Shown: positions 26,755 to 36,533 of the stretch, one piece after another | How positions within the stretch are numbered: position 1 is the first letter of the stretch | How the letters are laid out: every line of letters starts with the position of its first letter | Source of the DNA: Roseovarius sp. M141 | Lineage (GTDB): Bacteria > Pseudomonadota > Alphaproteobacteria > Rhodobacterales > Rhodobacteraceae | Assembly: GCF_024355225.1 (NCBI RefSeq) | Contig: NZ_VCNH01000008.1 | Span: 1,302,001-1,366,000, forward strand | Direction: 5' to 3' | Length of the DNA stretch: 64,000 nucleotides | Position numbers and translations under genes: made by a program | Notes under the pieces: generated by a model | Told to the model about the DNA's origin: nothing | Seen by the model: only the letters and a program-made list of their open reading frames with translations | Databases searched by the model: none

Positions 26755-28734
26755 ATGGCCGCCAAAGACACCGACGACCAGAAGCCCGACGATCAGGACG
26801 CCGAGATGTCGCTGGACATGAGCCAGGCCGCCATCAAGAAGATGATCTCGGAGGCGCGCGAGAAGGGTTTCATCACCTACGACCAGCTGAACAAAGTGTT
26901 GCCGCCCGATCAGGTCAGTTCGGAGCAGATCGAGGATGTGATGTCGATGCTGTCCGAAATGGGCATCAACATCATTGAAAACGACGAGGTCGAGGAAGAA
27001 GAGCAGCGCGGCACCGCCGTGGCCGAGGTCGGCCGCCGGGGCGAAATCACTCTGGGCTCGGGCAAGGAGGAAAAGCTGGATCGCACCGACGATCCGGTGC
27101 GCATGTACCTGCGCGAGATGGGCAGCGTCGAATTGCTGTCCCGCGAGGGCGAGATCGCCATCGCCAAACGGATCGAGGCCGGGCGCAACACGATGATCGC
27201 GGGCCTGTGCGAAAGCCCGCTGACATTTCAGGCGATCACCATCTGGCGCGACGAATTGGTCACCGAGGACATTCTGCTGCGCGACGTGATCGACCTTGAG
27301 ACGACATTCGGCAATCAGCTGGAGGGCGAGGGCGAATCCGTCGTCGACGCCGCCAACGTGGCCGGTGCGCCCACGTCCGCCAAGGACGAGTCCAAGCCCG
27401 AGCTGGACGCCGACGGCAACCCGATCGCCGACGATGACGACGATGACGAGGACGATCAGGCCAACATGAGCCTTGCCGCGATGGAGGCGGCGCTGAAGCC
27501 GTCCGTTCTGGAAACGCTCGACCATATCGCCGACGATTACCTCAAGCTGGCCGAGATGCAGGATAGCCGCATTTCCGCCACTCTGAACGAGGACGGCACG
27601 TTTTCGTCCAAGCAGGAGGACACATATCAGGTCCTGCGCAGCGAGATCGTCGTTCTGGTCAATTCGCTGCACCTGCACAACAACCGCATCGAGGCGCTGA
27701 TTGACCAGCTATACGGTATCAACCAGCGCATCATGATGATCGATGGCGCCATGGTGAAGCTGGCCGACCAGGCCCGCATCAACCGGCGCGAATTCATCGA
27801 TGAATATCGCGGCCGCGAGCTGGATCCGAACTGGCTGGACGACATGGCACAGAAATCCGGGCGTGGCTGGCAGATGCTGATCGAACGCTCGAACGACAAG
27901 GTGACGGAACTGCGCTCTGAAATGGCGCAGGTGGGTCAGTATGTCGGCCTCGACATTTCCGAATTCCGCCGGATTGTCGGTCAGGTCCAGAAGGGCGAGC
28001 AGGAAGCGCGACTGGCCAAAAAGGAGATGGTCGAGGCGAACCTGCGTCTGGTCATCTCGATCGCCAAGAAATATACCAACCGTGGCCTGCAATTCCTGGA
28101 CCTGATCCAGGAGGGCAATATCGGTCTGATGAAGGCGGTCGACAAGTTCGAGTATCGCCGCGGCTACAAGTTCAGCACCTATGCGACATGGTGGATCCGT
28201 CAGGCCATCACCCGCAGCATCGCCGATCAGGCGCGCACCATCCGTATCCCTGTCCACATGATCGAAACCATCAACAAGCTGGTGCGCACCGGGCGCCAGA
28301 TGCTGCACGAGATTGGCCGCGAGCCGACGCCGGAAGAGCTGGCCGAAAAGCTGCAAATGCCGCTGGAAAAGGTGCGCAAGGTGATGAAGATCGCCAAGGA
28401 GCCGATCAGCCTTGAGACGCCCATCGGCGACGAGGAAGACAGCCAGCTGGGCGATTTCATTGAGGATAAGAACGCCGTCCTGCCGCTCGATTCTGCCATT
28501 CAGGACAACCTCAAGGAAACGACGACACGCGTTCTGTCCTCGCTGACCCCGCGCGAGGAGCGCGTGCTGCGTATGCGCTTTGGCATCGGCATGAACACCG
28601 ATCACACGCTGGAGGAGGTCGGTCAGCAGTTCTCGGTCACGCGCGAACGTATTCGCCAGATCGAGGCCAAGGCCCTGCGCAAGCTCAAGCACCCCAGCCG
28701 CTCGCGCAAGCTGCGTTCTTTCCTGGATCAGTAG
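26755..28734 (+). CDS. rpoD: RNA polymerase primary sigma factor RpoD
   Basis: This is the housekeeping sigma-70, 659 residues. Region 1.1 is at the N-terminus ([19 protein letters not shown]). Region 1.2 is [12 protein letters not shown], followed by an acidic non-conserved insert (about 195-240, with a run of Asp). Region 2 includes [20 protein letters not shown] and [12 protein letters not shown], and region 4.2 is [24 protein letters not shown] lies 6 bases before the ATG. It follows dnaG and has its own terminator. Confidence 0.98.
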   Translation: MAAKDTDDQKPDDQDAEMSLDMSQAAIKKMISEAREKGFITYDQLNKVLPPDQVSSEQIEDVMSMLSEMGINIIENDEVEEEEQRGTAVAEVGRRGEITLGSGKEEKLDRTDDPVRMYLREMGSVELLSREGEIAIAKRIEAGRNTMIAGLCESPLTFQAITIWRDELVTEDILLRDVIDLETTFGNQLEGEGESVVDAANVAGAPTSAKDESKPELDADGNPIADDDDDDEDDQANMSLAAMEAALKPSVLETLDHIADDYLKLAEMQDSRISATLNEDGTFSSKQEDTYQVLRSEIVVLVNSLHLHNNRIEALIDQLYGINQRIMMIDGAMVKLADQARINRREFIDEYRGRELDPNWLDDMAQKSGRGWQMLIERSNDKVTELRSEMAQVGQYVGLDISEFRRIVGQVQKGEQEARLAKKEMVEANLRLVISIAKKYTNRGLQFLDLIQEGNIGLMKAVDKFEYRRGYKFSTYATWWIRQAITRSIADQARTIRIPVHMIETINKLVRTGRQMLHEIGREPTPEELAEKLQMPLEKVRKVMKIAKEPISLETPIGDEEDSQLGDFIEDKNAVLPLDSAIQDNLKETTTRVLSSLTPREERVLRMRFGIGMNTDHTLEEVGQQFSVTRERIRQIEAKALRKLKHPSRSRKLRSFLDQ

Positions 28735-28746
28735 GAAAACCATCCC

Positions 28747-28784
28747 GCGCCGCGAAAGTATGAAAATTTTTTCGCGGCGCAGTT
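28747..28784 (+). terminator. Intrinsic terminator of rpoD
   Basis: An 11-bp stem GCGCCGCGAAA / TTTCGCGGCGC (28747-28757 with 28770-28780), then AGTTT, 12 bases past the rpoD stop. Confidence 0.75.
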
Positions 28785-28844
28785 TGTCCAAAGCGAACTA
28801 TTTCGGCGCTAAGGCGTTGTTTCTCCAAGTCAAAGGAGAATGCA

Positions 28845-29093
28845 ATGAAACGCCTTATCATCATCGCCGCCCTGAGTGCCCCTGTTGCCGGACTGGCGAC
28901 GACTTTTGATATCGTGGACACTGGTCAGGCTGAAGTTTTTCAGATCGAAGTGGCTCAGGACGAGCTTGCGGAATGCGAGGCAACACTGCGTGAGTTGCGC
29001 CAGAAACCGGTTGTCACTGATGGCGGCTTGGCCCTGCCATCCTTCATGCGGGATGATGACCTTCCCCGTTCGGTTTGTGTCGTGGGGGCTTAG
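28845..29093 (+). CDS. Small exported protein of unknown function
   Basis: This 82-residue protein has AAAGGAGAA 5 bases before the ATG and a hydrophobic start (MKRLIIIAALSAPVAGLATT) that looks like a signal peptide. The remainder is acidic with a Cys at each end (ECEATL and SVCVVG). It stands alone between the rpoD terminator and a convergent cyclo-ligase gene. No family is recognised; the ribosome site and signal peptide support expression. Confidence 0.6.
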   Translation: MKRLIIIAALSAPVAGLATTFDIVDTGQAEVFQIEVAQDELAECEATLRELRQKPVVTDGGLALPSFMRDDDLPRSVCVVGA

Positions 29094-29183
29094 GGCCGAT
29101 CCTGCATGATATCATGTCTGGTAAAAACCAGATTGAAAGCGTGTCTGCCACTGGGGTTGGCGCGCTTGTTACTCTGGGTCTGT

Positions 29184-29774
29184 TTACACTGGGTCTGTCG
29201 TGTCTATCAGGACGGCATCATCCATCGGAATGTCGAATTCATGCGAATGGATTGTGTCCATCTTTTGTTGCGCATACCCGACGCCGATGACCCTTGCGGT
29301 ATGGCCGCTCTCGCGTAGGGCCGCGATCGTGCGGTCAAAAAAACCGCCGCCATATCCCAGTCTGAAATTAGCCGCGTCCAGACCCACCACGGGGGACAGG
29401 ACGATATCAGGCGCGACAACTTCGGAACTGTCCGGCGGAATGGGGATGTTCCAGACGCCTTTTTCCAATTTGTCGCCGGGCACCCAGCGGCGGAACTCCA
29501 GTGGCGTAGCCTTGGCCACGACGACGGGCAATGCCAGCGCCGCGCCCCGGTCCCGGCAGGCAGCGGCCCAAGCGCGCAGGTCAGGTTCGCCCCGGAACGG
29601 CCAGTACAGCGATATGGTCCGCCCTTGGACATCGCCAATCAGGGCGTCCAGACGATTTGCCAATTGCGCGTCGGCCTTTTGCCGGGCGGCGACCGGGATG
29701 GCCTGCCGGGCTTCTATCAGCTCTTGGCGCATCGCCTTGCGCCACTGGGCTGTTCCGGGGGTTTCCTGCATCAT
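29184..29774 (-). CDS. 5-formyltetrahydrofolate cyclo-ligase
   Basis: This enzyme converts 5-formyl-THF with ATP to 5,10-methenyl-THF, returning dead-end folate to the one-carbon pool. The 196-residue protein shows the N-terminal basic ATP site (WRKAMRQELIEARQAI), the substrate segment YWPFRGEPDLR, and the signature FRLGYGGGFFDRT. It is the usual neighbour of 6S RNA in many proteobacteria, but here an SDR gene lies only 17 bases upstream and leaves no room for one. It is probably co-transcribed with the SDR. Confidence 0.95.
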   Translation of the reverse strand: MMQETPGTAQWRKAMRQELIEARQAIPVAARQKADAQLANRLDALIGDVQGRTISLYWPFRGEPDLRAWAAACRDRGAALALPVVVAKATPLEFRRWVPGDKLEKGVWNIPIPPDSSEVVAPDIVLSPVVGLDAANFRLGYGGGFFDRTIAALRESGHTARVIGVGYAQQKMDTIHSHEFDIPMDDAVLIDTTDPV

Positions 29775-29791
29775 GTCGCTCCTGCCATTTG

Positions 29792-30466
29792 TCAGCCCGT
29801 AGGCATTACCACGACCTCTTGCACGTTGGCGTGGGATGGTTGGTTCAAAGCGTAGACAACGGCATTGGCAACGTCCAGCGGCTTGAGTTTGTCAGGTTTC
29901 GGCGTGTCAAAAAACGGCGTATCGACCATGCCCGGCGCGATCACGGTGCAGCGCCCGCCCCATTCACGCATGTCCTGCGCCAAATTACCCGCCAGCCCGT
30001 GAACAAACCATTTCGACGCGCCGTAGATCGAGCCCGAAATGTGCACGCGGCCCGCGACGGATCCGGTCAGGATCAGATGCCCTTTGGTTTTCTTCAGTTC
30101 AGGATAGGCCGCTTTGAGGGTCAGCAGTACACCCGTCACGTTGATGTCGATCAGGCTGCGCCATTCTTCGGGATCGCCATCCTCGACGCCCGGTATGTCC
30201 AGCCCGGTGCCGGCATTGGCATAGACCGCATCAACCTGCCCAAAATGCGCGACCGTTTTTGCAATGGCATCCGTCAGCGCCTTGAGGTCAGTAACGTCGC
30301 CGGGCAGGGCGAGCGCCCCATCACCGATCTCGCCCGCGAGCGTGTTCAGCTTGTCCTCGCTGCGCGCAAAAAGGGCGACGCGCCATCCCGCATCTACCGC
30401 GCGGCGTGCCGTTTCGGCGCCGATGCCCGAGGAGGCACCCGTGATGAAAAGAACCTTGTCCGTCAT
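29792..30466 (-). CDS. Short-chain dehydrogenase/reductase (SDR)
   Basis: This 224-residue classical SDR has TGASSGIG (residues 9-16) for the cofactor, NAG in ANAGTG, a serine in LTGSVAGR, and the catalytic YGASK motif (near 149-153). The family resembles YdfG-like enzymes acting on 3-hydroxy acids or serine. The substrate is not evident. It lies 17 bases upstream of the cyclo-ligase gene and is divergent from nrdR. Confidence 0.9.
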   Translation of the reverse strand: MTDKVLFITGASSGIGAETARRAVDAGWRVALFARSEDKLNTLAGEIGDGALALPGDVTDLKALTDAIAKTVAHFGQVDAVYANAGTGLDIPGVEDGDPEEWRSLIDINVTGVLLTLKAAYPELKKTKGHLILTGSVAGRVHISGSIYGASKWFVHGLAGNLAQDMREWGGRCTVIAPGMVDTPFFDTPKPDKLKPLDVANAVVYALNQPSHANVQEVVVMPTG

Positions 30467-30649
30467 GTGTGAATTCCTTTGAAAGCGTTATCGCACCCAA
30501 CGTGCGAGGGGCGACAAAGGTCCGTGACGCTGTATCTGGGGGTGCGATTTCCCATCTACCCAAAACTTTGAGGCTGTCCTATAGTGGCTGTGGATAATTG
30601 GGCCACAGACCCAAAGCCCGAGAGGCAGAGACAATAAAAGGACAGGCCT

Positions 30650-31132
30650 ATGCGCTGCCCGTTTTGCGGAAATATCGAAACCCAGGTCAAGGATTCACGC
30701 CCCGCCGAGGAGCATGTCTCGATCCGGCGACGGCGATTGTGTCCGGCGTGCGGCGGACGTTTCACCACCTATGAACGTGTGCAGTTGCGCGATCTGGTTG
30801 TGGTCAAGACCAATGGCCGTCGCGAGGATTTCGACCGCGACAAGCTGGAGCGGTCGATCCGCATCGCCTTGCAAAAACGCCCGGTCGAGCCAGAGCGGAT
30901 CGAGCAGATGATTTCCGGCATCGTGCGCCGCCTCGAAAGCATGGGCGACACCGACATCGCCTCGAAAACAGTGGGCGAGATCGTGATGGAAAGCCTCGCG
31001 CGGATCGATACGGTCGCGTATGTGCGCTTTGCCAGCGTCTACAAGAATTTTCAGGCCGCCGACGATTTCGACAAGTTCGTGAGCGAACTGCGCCCTGAAA
31101 CCCTTACCGGGACCGAGCCGCCCAAGACGTGA
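30650..31132 (+). CDS. nrdR: Transcriptional repressor NrdR
   Basis: NrdR represses ribonucleotide reductase genes in response to bound ATP/dATP. The 160-residue protein has a zinc ribbon (C3, C6, C31, C34) and an ATP-cone domain from about residue 49 ([16 protein letters not shown]). AAAAGGACAG precedes the ATG. Its stop overlaps the GTG start of ribD by 4 bases (GTGA). A TGTGG / CCACA inverted repeat lies about 60 bases upstream. Confidence 0.97.
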   Translation: MRCPFCGNIETQVKDSRPAEEHVSIRRRRLCPACGGRFTTYERVQLRDLVVVKTNGRREDFDRDKLERSIRIALQKRPVEPERIEQMISGIVRRLESMGDTDIASKTVGEIVMESLARIDTVAYVRFASVYKNFQAADDFDKFVSELRPETLTGTEPPKT

Positions 31133-32226
31133 GGGATCGCGCCGACATCCGCTTTATGCGCGTGGCCCTCGGGCTGGGACGGCGCGGGCAGGGCAATACC
31201 TGGCCCAATCCTGCCGTTGGCTGCGTCATCGCCCATGGCGAGCGCATCGTCGGGCGCGGCTGGACGCAGCCGGGCGGGCGGCCCCATGCCGAAACGCAGG
31301 CGTTGGCGCAGGCGGGCGCGGCGGCGCACGGCGCCACCGCTTATGTCACGCTGGAACCTTGCGCGCATCATGGCCGCACCCCGCCTTGCAGCGAAGCGCT
31401 GATTGCCGCAGGCATCGCGCGGGTTGTCGTGGCGGCAGATGATCCGGACCCGCGGGTGTCAGGGCGCGGCTTTTCGATGCTGCGCGGCGCCGGCATTCAG
31501 GTCACCGTCGGCGTTCTGGCCAAAGAGGCCGCGCGCGATCTGGGCGGGTTCCTCAGCCGCGTTCAACGGGGGCGACCCGAGCTGCTGCTGAAGCTGGCGA
31601 CGTCCTTTGACGGGCGCATTGCCACGGCGGGCGGCCAGTCGAAATGGATCACCGGGCCGGGCGCGCGCCGCGCCGTCCATGCGATGCGCGCACGACATGA
31701 CGCCGTGATGGTGGGGGCGGGCACCGTGCGCGCCGACGATCCGATGCTGACGGTGCGCGGCATGGGCGCGCGGTATCAGCCAGTGCGCATCGCGGTGTCG
31801 CGGCGGCTGACTCTGCCGCTCATGTCGCAATTTGCGCAGACCGCGCGCGATGTGCCGGTCTGGCTGATCCACGGGCCAGACGCGGATGCGGCGGCGATCG
31901 CGGCATGGGAAAGTGTCGGCGCGCATCTGATCGCCTGCCCGCTGCGCGATGCCGGGCTGGATATGATGGCCGCAATGCAGGCGCTGGGCGCCGCCGGGCT
32001 GACGCGCATCTTTTGCGAGGGCGGCGGTGCGCTGGCCGCATCGCTGCTGAAGGCGGATGTGGTGGACAGGCTGGCCGGATTCACTGCCGGGCTGGCACTG
32101 GGCGCGGATGGCCGGGCTGCGATAGGGGCGCTGGGGCTGGATGTGCTAAGCGATGCGCCTCGATTTTCGCTGGAGGACGTGCAGGCCGTGGACGGAGATG
32201 CGCTGCATCTGTGGCGACGCGTCTGA
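31129..32226 (+). CDS. ribD: Bifunctional riboflavin deaminase/reductase RibD
   Basis: RibD deaminates the pyrimidine from GTP cyclohydrolase II and then reduces the ribose, early in riboflavin synthesis. The 365-residue protein has the N-terminal cytidine-deaminase-like zinc site (HAE in [18 protein letters not shown]) and a C-terminal DHFR-like reductase domain (about 150-360, [12 protein letters not shown] and [11 protein letters not shown]). It starts at GTG inside the nrdR stop. The rest of the rib genes are not in the window. Confidence 0.96.
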   Translation: MRDRADIRFMRVALGLGRRGQGNTWPNPAVGCVIAHGERIVGRGWTQPGGRPHAETQALAQAGAAAHGATAYVTLEPCAHHGRTPPCSEALIAAGIARVVVAADDPDPRVSGRGFSMLRGAGIQVTVGVLAKEAARDLGGFLSRVQRGRPELLLKLATSFDGRIATAGGQSKWITGPGARRAVHAMRARHDAVMVGAGTVRADDPMLTVRGMGARYQPVRIAVSRRLTLPLMSQFAQTARDVPVWLIHGPDADAAAIAAWESVGAHLIACPLRDAGLDMMAAMQALGAAGLTRIFCEGGGALAASLLKADVVDRLAGFTAGLALGADGRAAIGALGLDVLSDAPRFSLEDVQAVDGDALHLWRRV

Positions 32227-32244
32227 ACCCGGTGCCAAAAGCAA

Positions 32245-32274
32245 AACGCGCGCCCCATGTCTGGTGCGCGCGTT
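32245..32274 (-). terminator. Hairpin between ribD and the DUF1127 gene
   Basis: AACGCGCGC (32245-32253) pairs with GCGCGCGTT (32266-32274), with an inner CCA/TGG extension past one mismatch. On the minus strand it is followed by TTGCTTTTGG, so it best serves the DUF1127 gene and may also stop ribD transcripts. Confidence 0.65.
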
Positions 32275-32315
32275 CTAGAAAAATGTGCTGATCGGTTCGG
32301 CGGTGCGCTGCACGC

Positions 32316-32516
32316 TCATCCGCGTGCGCTGAACTTGGCGATGTCCGACCGGGTCAGCCCGATGTCGTCCAGTTCGCGATCCGACAGGACTGACAGCGCC
32401 TTGCGTGTTGCGCGAGCGTCTTTCCATGCGGTGAAGGCAGCCACAAAGCGGCTGATGTTCAGGCCGACGGATGCGGTCTGAAACTGGGCAGAGCGGGTGG
32501 TGTCGATAGCGGCCAT
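32316..32516 (-). CDS. DUF1127 family small protein
   Basis: This 66-residue protein has a C-terminal DUF1127 (YjiS-like) motif LSDRELDDIGLTRSDI, found in small alphaproteobacterial proteins linked to stress, phosphate and carbon regulation, in some cases binding RNA. The ATG at 32516 is preceded by AAAGGACGATTACA and begins MAAIDTTRSA. The frame is open further upstream but without support. It is convergent with ribD. Confidence 0.88.
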   Translation of the reverse strand: MAAIDTTRSAQFQTASVGLNISRFVAAFTAWKDARATRKALSVLSDRELDDIGLTRSDIAKFSARG

Positions 32517-32862
32517 TGTAATCGTCCTTTGGGTTGCATGACGGCGTGTCATGGCAGGAAGTGTCTTGCTGATGCCGCTCAGATAGACAGCCCCGATCAT
32601 TCTGACAATGGCACTTTGCGCATAGTCACCATGCGCCGGCTGCATAGGTCGGCGAAGGTCTCATCAACCTTTTTTTTAAGGGGTTTGAGACAGCTGACCG
32701 GTCCCAGATCACTGGCGAGACTTTGTTGCCGCGATGCAGTCTGGGTCAGACAAAAGTTGCGCGGCCTCTGCCTGTCTGCGTATTCTCCTTGGAAGGTGTT
32801 CCCGTTTCGTGCTAGGCATCGCAAAGCGCCGGATAAACATGGGCGAGCAGGGGCAAGATATC
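32517..32862. other. Divergent region between the DUF1127 gene and ruvC
   Basis: No gene is seen in these 346 bases. They contain a CCTTTTTTTTAAGG tract near 32669 and must hold the promoters of both flanking genes. Confidence 0.5.
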
Positions 32863-33357
32863 ATGCGGGTTCTAGGCATCGATCCGGGATTGCGAAATTT
32901 GGGCTGGGGGCTGATTGATGTCAACGGCAGTCGGCTGAGCCATGTTGCCAATGGCACGCTTCATTCGGTGGGTGACGGCCTGCCTGCGCGGCTATTGTCG
33001 CTGTTTCAGCAGCTCAGCGCGATATTGACCCAATACGCGCCGCAGACCTCAGCGGTCGAGCAGACATTTGTGAACAAGGACGGCGCCGGTACGCTCAAGC
33101 TGGGGCAGGCGCGCGGTATTGCCCTGCTGGCGCCCGCGCAATACGGCATAGAGGTGGGTGAATATGCGCCCAACACGGTGAAAAAGACGGTGGTGGGCGT
33201 CGGCCACGCGACCAAGGATCAGATCGCCCATATGGTAAAGATGCAGTTGCCCGGCGCGGTTCTGACAGGGCCGGATGCCGCTGATGCGCTGGCCGTCGCA
33301 ATCTGCCATGCGCATCACGCGGCCAGCCGGGCACGTATCGCCAGGGCGCTGGCATGA
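32863..33357 (+). CDS. ruvC: Holliday junction resolvase RuvC
   Basis: RuvC cuts Holliday junctions in pairs during recombination. The 164-residue protein starts [12 protein letters not shown] with the first catalytic Asp (D7), has Glu in VEQTF near residue 67, and [12 protein letters not shown] with the last acids. ATG 32863 is chosen because it gives the conserved N-terminus; an ATG 8 codons upstream is possible. It overlaps ruvA by 4 bases. Confidence 0.97.
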   Translation: MRVLGIDPGLRNLGWGLIDVNGSRLSHVANGTLHSVGDGLPARLLSLFQQLSAILTQYAPQTSAVEQTFVNKDGAGTLKLGQARGIALLAPAQYGIEVGEYAPNTVKKTVVGVGHATKDQIAHMVKMQLPGAVLTGPDAADALAVAICHAHHAASRARIARALA

Positions 33358-34019
33358 TCGGGCGTATTGCGGGGCGCATCGATTATCGCGCCATTGATCA
33401 CGTGCTGATCGACGTGCGCGGTGTCGGCTATCTGGTGTTCTGCTCGGAGCGCACGATGCAGGCGTTGCCCCGCGCCGGTGAACATGCGGCGCTTTATACC
33501 GATCTGCTGGTGCGCGAGGATGTGCTGCAACTTTTCGGTTTCACCACGCTGGTCGAAAAGGAATGGCACCGCCTGTTGATGAGCGTTCAGGGCGTCGGCG
33601 CCAAGGCCAGCCTTGCAATTCTGGGCACGCTCGGCCCGGATGGCGTGGGGCGCGCCATCGCGCTGGGCGACTGGAACTCGGTCAAGGCGGCAAAGGGGAT
33701 CGGCCCCAAGACCGCGCAACGCGTCGTGAACGAGCTGAAGGATAAGGCGCCCGAAATCATGGCGATGGGCGCAGGCCCGACCGTCGCCGCATCAGAGCCC
33801 GGCGGCGAGTTGATCGAGGCAGACAGCCCCGCCCCGCCGCCACGCGCCATGCCGTCCGGCCCCGGCCCGCAGGCCGAGGCACTGTCGGCGCTGACAAATC
33901 TGGGCTATGCGCCCGGCGAGGCCTCGGGCGCGGTTGCACAGGCCGCTGGCGACGCGCCAGAGGCGGACGTTGCCGCCCTGATCCGCGCCGCGCTCAAGCT
34001 GCTCGCGCCCAAGGGATGA
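33354..34019 (+). CDS. ruvA: Holliday junction DNA helicase subunit RuvA
   Basis: RuvA binds four-way junctions and loads the RuvB motor. The 221-residue protein has the N-terminal OB fold ([20 protein letters not shown]), two helix-hairpin-helix motifs (about 70-130, [13 protein letters not shown] and [13 protein letters not shown]), and a flexible Pro/Ala linker. A C-terminal RuvB-binding domain (about 172-220) ends it. It starts inside the ruvC stop and is 10 bases before ruvB. Confidence 0.97.
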   Translation: MIGRIAGRIDYRAIDHVLIDVRGVGYLVFCSERTMQALPRAGEHAALYTDLLVREDVLQLFGFTTLVEKEWHRLLMSVQGVGAKASLAILGTLGPDGVGRAIALGDWNSVKAAKGIGPKTAQRVVNELKDKAPEIMAMGAGPTVAASEPGGELIEADSPAPPPRAMPSGPGPQAEALSALTNLGYAPGEASGAVAQAAGDAPEADVAALIRAALKLLAPKG

Positions 34020-34029
34020 GGTTTCCCCG

Positions 34030-35061
34030 ATGACGATCGATCCTGATCCCACCCTGCGCCCCGAAAAACTGGCCGAGGATGAAGGGCGCAGCCTGCGACC
34101 GCAGGCGCTCAGCGAATTCATCGGCCAGGCCGAGGCGCGCGCGAATTTGCGCGTCTTCATCCAGTCTGCGCGCCAGCGTAATCAGGCGATGGATCACACC
34201 CTGTTCCATGGTCCGCCCGGCCTGGGCAAGACGACGCTGGCGCAGATCATGGCGCGTGAACTGGGCGTAGGGTTTCGCATGACGTCCGGGCCGGTGCTGG
34301 CCAAGGCGGGGGATCTGGCAGCCATCCTGACCAATCTGGAACGCAACGATGTGCTGTTTATCGATGAAATCCACCGCCTGAATCCGGCGGTCGAAGAAGT
34401 GCTCTACCCGGCGCTGGAGGATTTCGAACTGGACCTCGTCATTGGCGAGGGGCCGGCTGCACGTACCGTTCGGATCGAACTGGCGCCCTTTACCCTTGTC
34501 GGCGCCACCACGCGGCTGGGCCTTCTGACGACACCGCTGCGTGACCGCTTTGGCATCCCGACGCGGCTCCAATTCTACACGGTGGACGAACTGCACGAAA
34601 TCGTTGTGCGCAATGCGGCGCTGTTGTCCATTCCCTGCGCAACGGATGGCGCCCGCGAGATCGCCCTGCGCGCGCGCGGCACGCCGCGTATCGCCGGGCG
34701 GCTGCTGCGCCGCGTGGTGGATTTTGCGCTGGTCGATGGAGATGGCACGATCACGCGCGCCCTGGCCGACTCGGCGTTGACGCGGCTGGGGGTTGATCAT
34801 CTGGGGCTCGACAGCGCCGACCGGCGCTACCTGACGCTGATCGCCGAGGCGTATCAGGGCGGCCCCGTCGGCATCGAGACGCTGAGCGCCGCATTGTCGG
34901 AATCGCGCGACGCGCTGGAAGAGGTGATTGAGCCTTACCTGCTGCAACAAGGTCTGATCCAACGCACGCCGCGTGGACGGATGCTGGCACAGCGCGCCTG
35001 GACGCATTTGGGCCTCGCGCCGCCAAAAGCTGCGGGGCAAACCGATCTGTTCAAAGGGTGA
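34030..35061 (+). CDS. ruvB: Holliday junction branch migration ATPase RuvB
   Basis: This is the AAA+ motor of the RuvAB complex. The 343-residue protein has Walker [12 protein letters not shown] (about 60-70), Walker [10 protein letters not shown] (about 112-120), sensor motif GATTRLGLL, and the C-terminal winged helix ([17 protein letters not shown]). It is the last gene of ruvCAB. An intergenic repeat motif follows 24 bases past the stop. Confidence 0.98.
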   Translation: MTIDPDPTLRPEKLAEDEGRSLRPQALSEFIGQAEARANLRVFIQSARQRNQAMDHTLFHGPPGLGKTTLAQIMARELGVGFRMTSGPVLAKAGDLAAILTNLERNDVLFIDEIHRLNPAVEEVLYPALEDFELDLVIGEGPAARTVRIELAPFTLVGATTRLGLLTTPLRDRFGIPTRLQFYTVDELHEIVVRNAALLSIPCATDGAREIALRARGTPRIAGRLLRRVVDFALVDGDGTITRALADSALTRLGVDHLGLDSADRRYLTLIAEAYQGGPVGIETLSAALSESRDALEEVIEPYLLQQGLIQRTPRGRMLAQRAWTHLGLAPPKAAGQTDLFKG

Positions 35062-35085
35062 CGCGCGTGGCGGGCGGCGAAATTT

Positions 35086-35108
35086 GAGTATTTGAAGAAC
35101 GATGAAAG
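35086..35108 (+). repeat. Copy 2 of a 23-bp intergenic repeat motif
   Basis: GAGTATTTGAAG followed by AACGATGAAAG, just past ruvB. It is related to the copy at 15075-15097. Confidence 0.55.
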
Positions 35109-35251
35109 TGCTGCCGCTTGTTTTTTATGGGGGAAAATACCCAATGCTTGGCCGCCACCGCATGTCGGCCTTGCATGTGGTGTGAAAGATCGGCGTTTCG
35201 GGCGTCTGAACTCTTCGTTAGACAGCCCGTGGCACAAGGCAGGAGGCAGGC

Positions 35252-35878
35252 ATGAATCCCGATGAAATCGAGGCGCATTTCACGCGAAGCGATGGCAGCT
35301 ATCTGTGCGCGCGTTGGGGGCGGCCCATCGCGCCGGTCGTGTTCGGTGTGGACGATGTGACCTTGCCGATCATCAAGGGCGCGATCGAGGCAGTCGCGGC
35401 GCTGGCAGGGCACGATACGGCCGAGACCGATCCTGAGCTGGGCGCCAACATGATGGTGTTCTTCTTTCGAACTTGGGACGAGCTGTTGGACCTGCCGGAT
35501 CTGGGGCGGATGATCCCTGACCTGGAGCCGTTGGTAGGCCGCCTAAAAGACGCGAATGCGAACCAGTACCGCGTGTTCCGTTTCGACGCAGGCGGTGCGA
35601 TCAAGGCTGCCTTCGTGTTCCTGCGCATGGACACACATCTTGACTCCGTTCCGGCCGAGACGCTGGCGCTCAGTCAGGCGGCTCAGACGATCCTTCTGTG
35701 GTCGGATACCGCGTTTCGGGACCGGTCGCCGTTGGGTCGTGTTCCGGGGCAGGAGGCCGCGCTGCTGCGCCCCGATATTTCGGCGTTGATCCGGGCGGCC
35801 TATGATCCGGTGCTGCCGCCATGTGCGCAGGACGCATCGCACGCGCTGCGGCTGGCGGCGCGAATGCGGGAGGTCTGA
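35252..35878 (+). CDS. Conserved-looking hypothetical protein
   Basis: This 208-residue soluble protein has no signal peptide or membrane segment. It starts MNPDEIEAHFTRSDGSYLCA after GGCAGGAGGCAGGC, a good ribosome site. The sequence is well-behaved alpha/beta (WGRPIAPVVFGVDD, FFFRTWDELLDLPDLGRMIP, VFLRMDTHLD). I cannot name a family. It lies between ruvB and the Tol-Pal operon, a place where Rhodobacterales often carry an uncharacterised gene; co-transcription with ybgC is possible (151-base gap). Confidence 0.75.
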   Translation: MNPDEIEAHFTRSDGSYLCARWGRPIAPVVFGVDDVTLPIIKGAIEAVAALAGHDTAETDPELGANMMVFFFRTWDELLDLPDLGRMIPDLEPLVGRLKDANANQYRVFRFDAGGAIKAAFVFLRMDTHLDSVPAETLALSQAAQTILLWSDTAFRDRSPLGRVPGQEAALLRPDISALIRAAYDPVLPPCAQDASHALRLAARMREV

Positions 35879-36029
35879 GTCCGGGGCCTTCGATGATGCG
35901 ACGACATCAGCACAGATCAGCCGCTTTCCCGGCGCGGCAAAGATCAGGGTCATGGCCCTGTTCGGTAGTTGCTGAAAATGGCGCCGGGCTTGCTTGCGGC
36001 GCCGCGATGCCGGGCCTAAGTTGCGCCTT

Positions 36030-36419
36030 ATGAGCCATGTATTTCCGATCCGCGTCTATTACGAAGATACCGACATGGGCGGTATCGTCTATCACGCCAA
36101 CTATCTCAAATTCATCGAGCGCGCGCGCAGTGACTGGGTGCGCGGCACGGGCATCGACCAGCGCGCGATGAAGGAAGAGGACGGCACTGTATTTGCCGTA
36201 CGCCGTGTTGAGTGCGACTATCTGATGGCCGCCCGGTTCGACGACCAGCTGGAGGTGCAGACCGAGGTGCAATCGGTCACCGGTGCGCGCCTTGTGCTGC
36301 ACCAGCAGGTCAGCCGGGACGGCGCAGCGGTGTTTACGGCGGTCGTCACTATCGTCTGCCTGACCGATACGGGTCATCCGGTACGCCTTCCGGCAAATAT
36401 CCGCCTGCTTTTGCACTGA
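36030..36419 (+). CDS. ybgC: Tol-Pal-associated acyl-CoA thioesterase YbgC
   Basis: This 129-residue hotdog-fold thioesterase has the family motif YYEDTDMGGIVYHANYLKF, where the Asp in DTDMGG is catalytic. It hydrolyses short acyl-CoA or acyl-ACP near the membrane. ATG 36030 begins MSHVFPIRVYYE; the frame is open 12 codons upstream. It is the first gene of the conserved ybgC-tolQRAB-pal-cpoB order; tolQ follows after 114 bases. Confidence 0.93.
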   Translation: MSHVFPIRVYYEDTDMGGIVYHANYLKFIERARSDWVRGTGIDQRAMKEEDGTVFAVRRVECDYLMAARFDDQLEVQTEVQSVTGARLVLHQQVSRDGAAVFTAVVTIVCLTDTGHPVRLPANIRLLLH

Positions 36420-36533
36420 TCGCTAAAATTTGCGCGCCGTCCGGCGATGTCATTGGATTTTGTCTGCGGTTTAGGCTAGCGTCCGGCGAAACAGGGCCTA
36501 TCTAGAGGCGGGCCACAAAAAAAGAGCAGGCAG

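Noticed and set aside
29775..29791. Looked for 6S RNA next to the 5-formyl-THF cyclo-ligase gene
   Set aside because: Only 17 bases separate it from the SDR gene, and the other flank has 90 bases with no 6S-like long hairpin.
32645..32690. T8 tract with CCTT/AAGG ends as a terminator
   Set aside because: The stem is only 4 bp and it lies upstream of both flanking genes, not after one.
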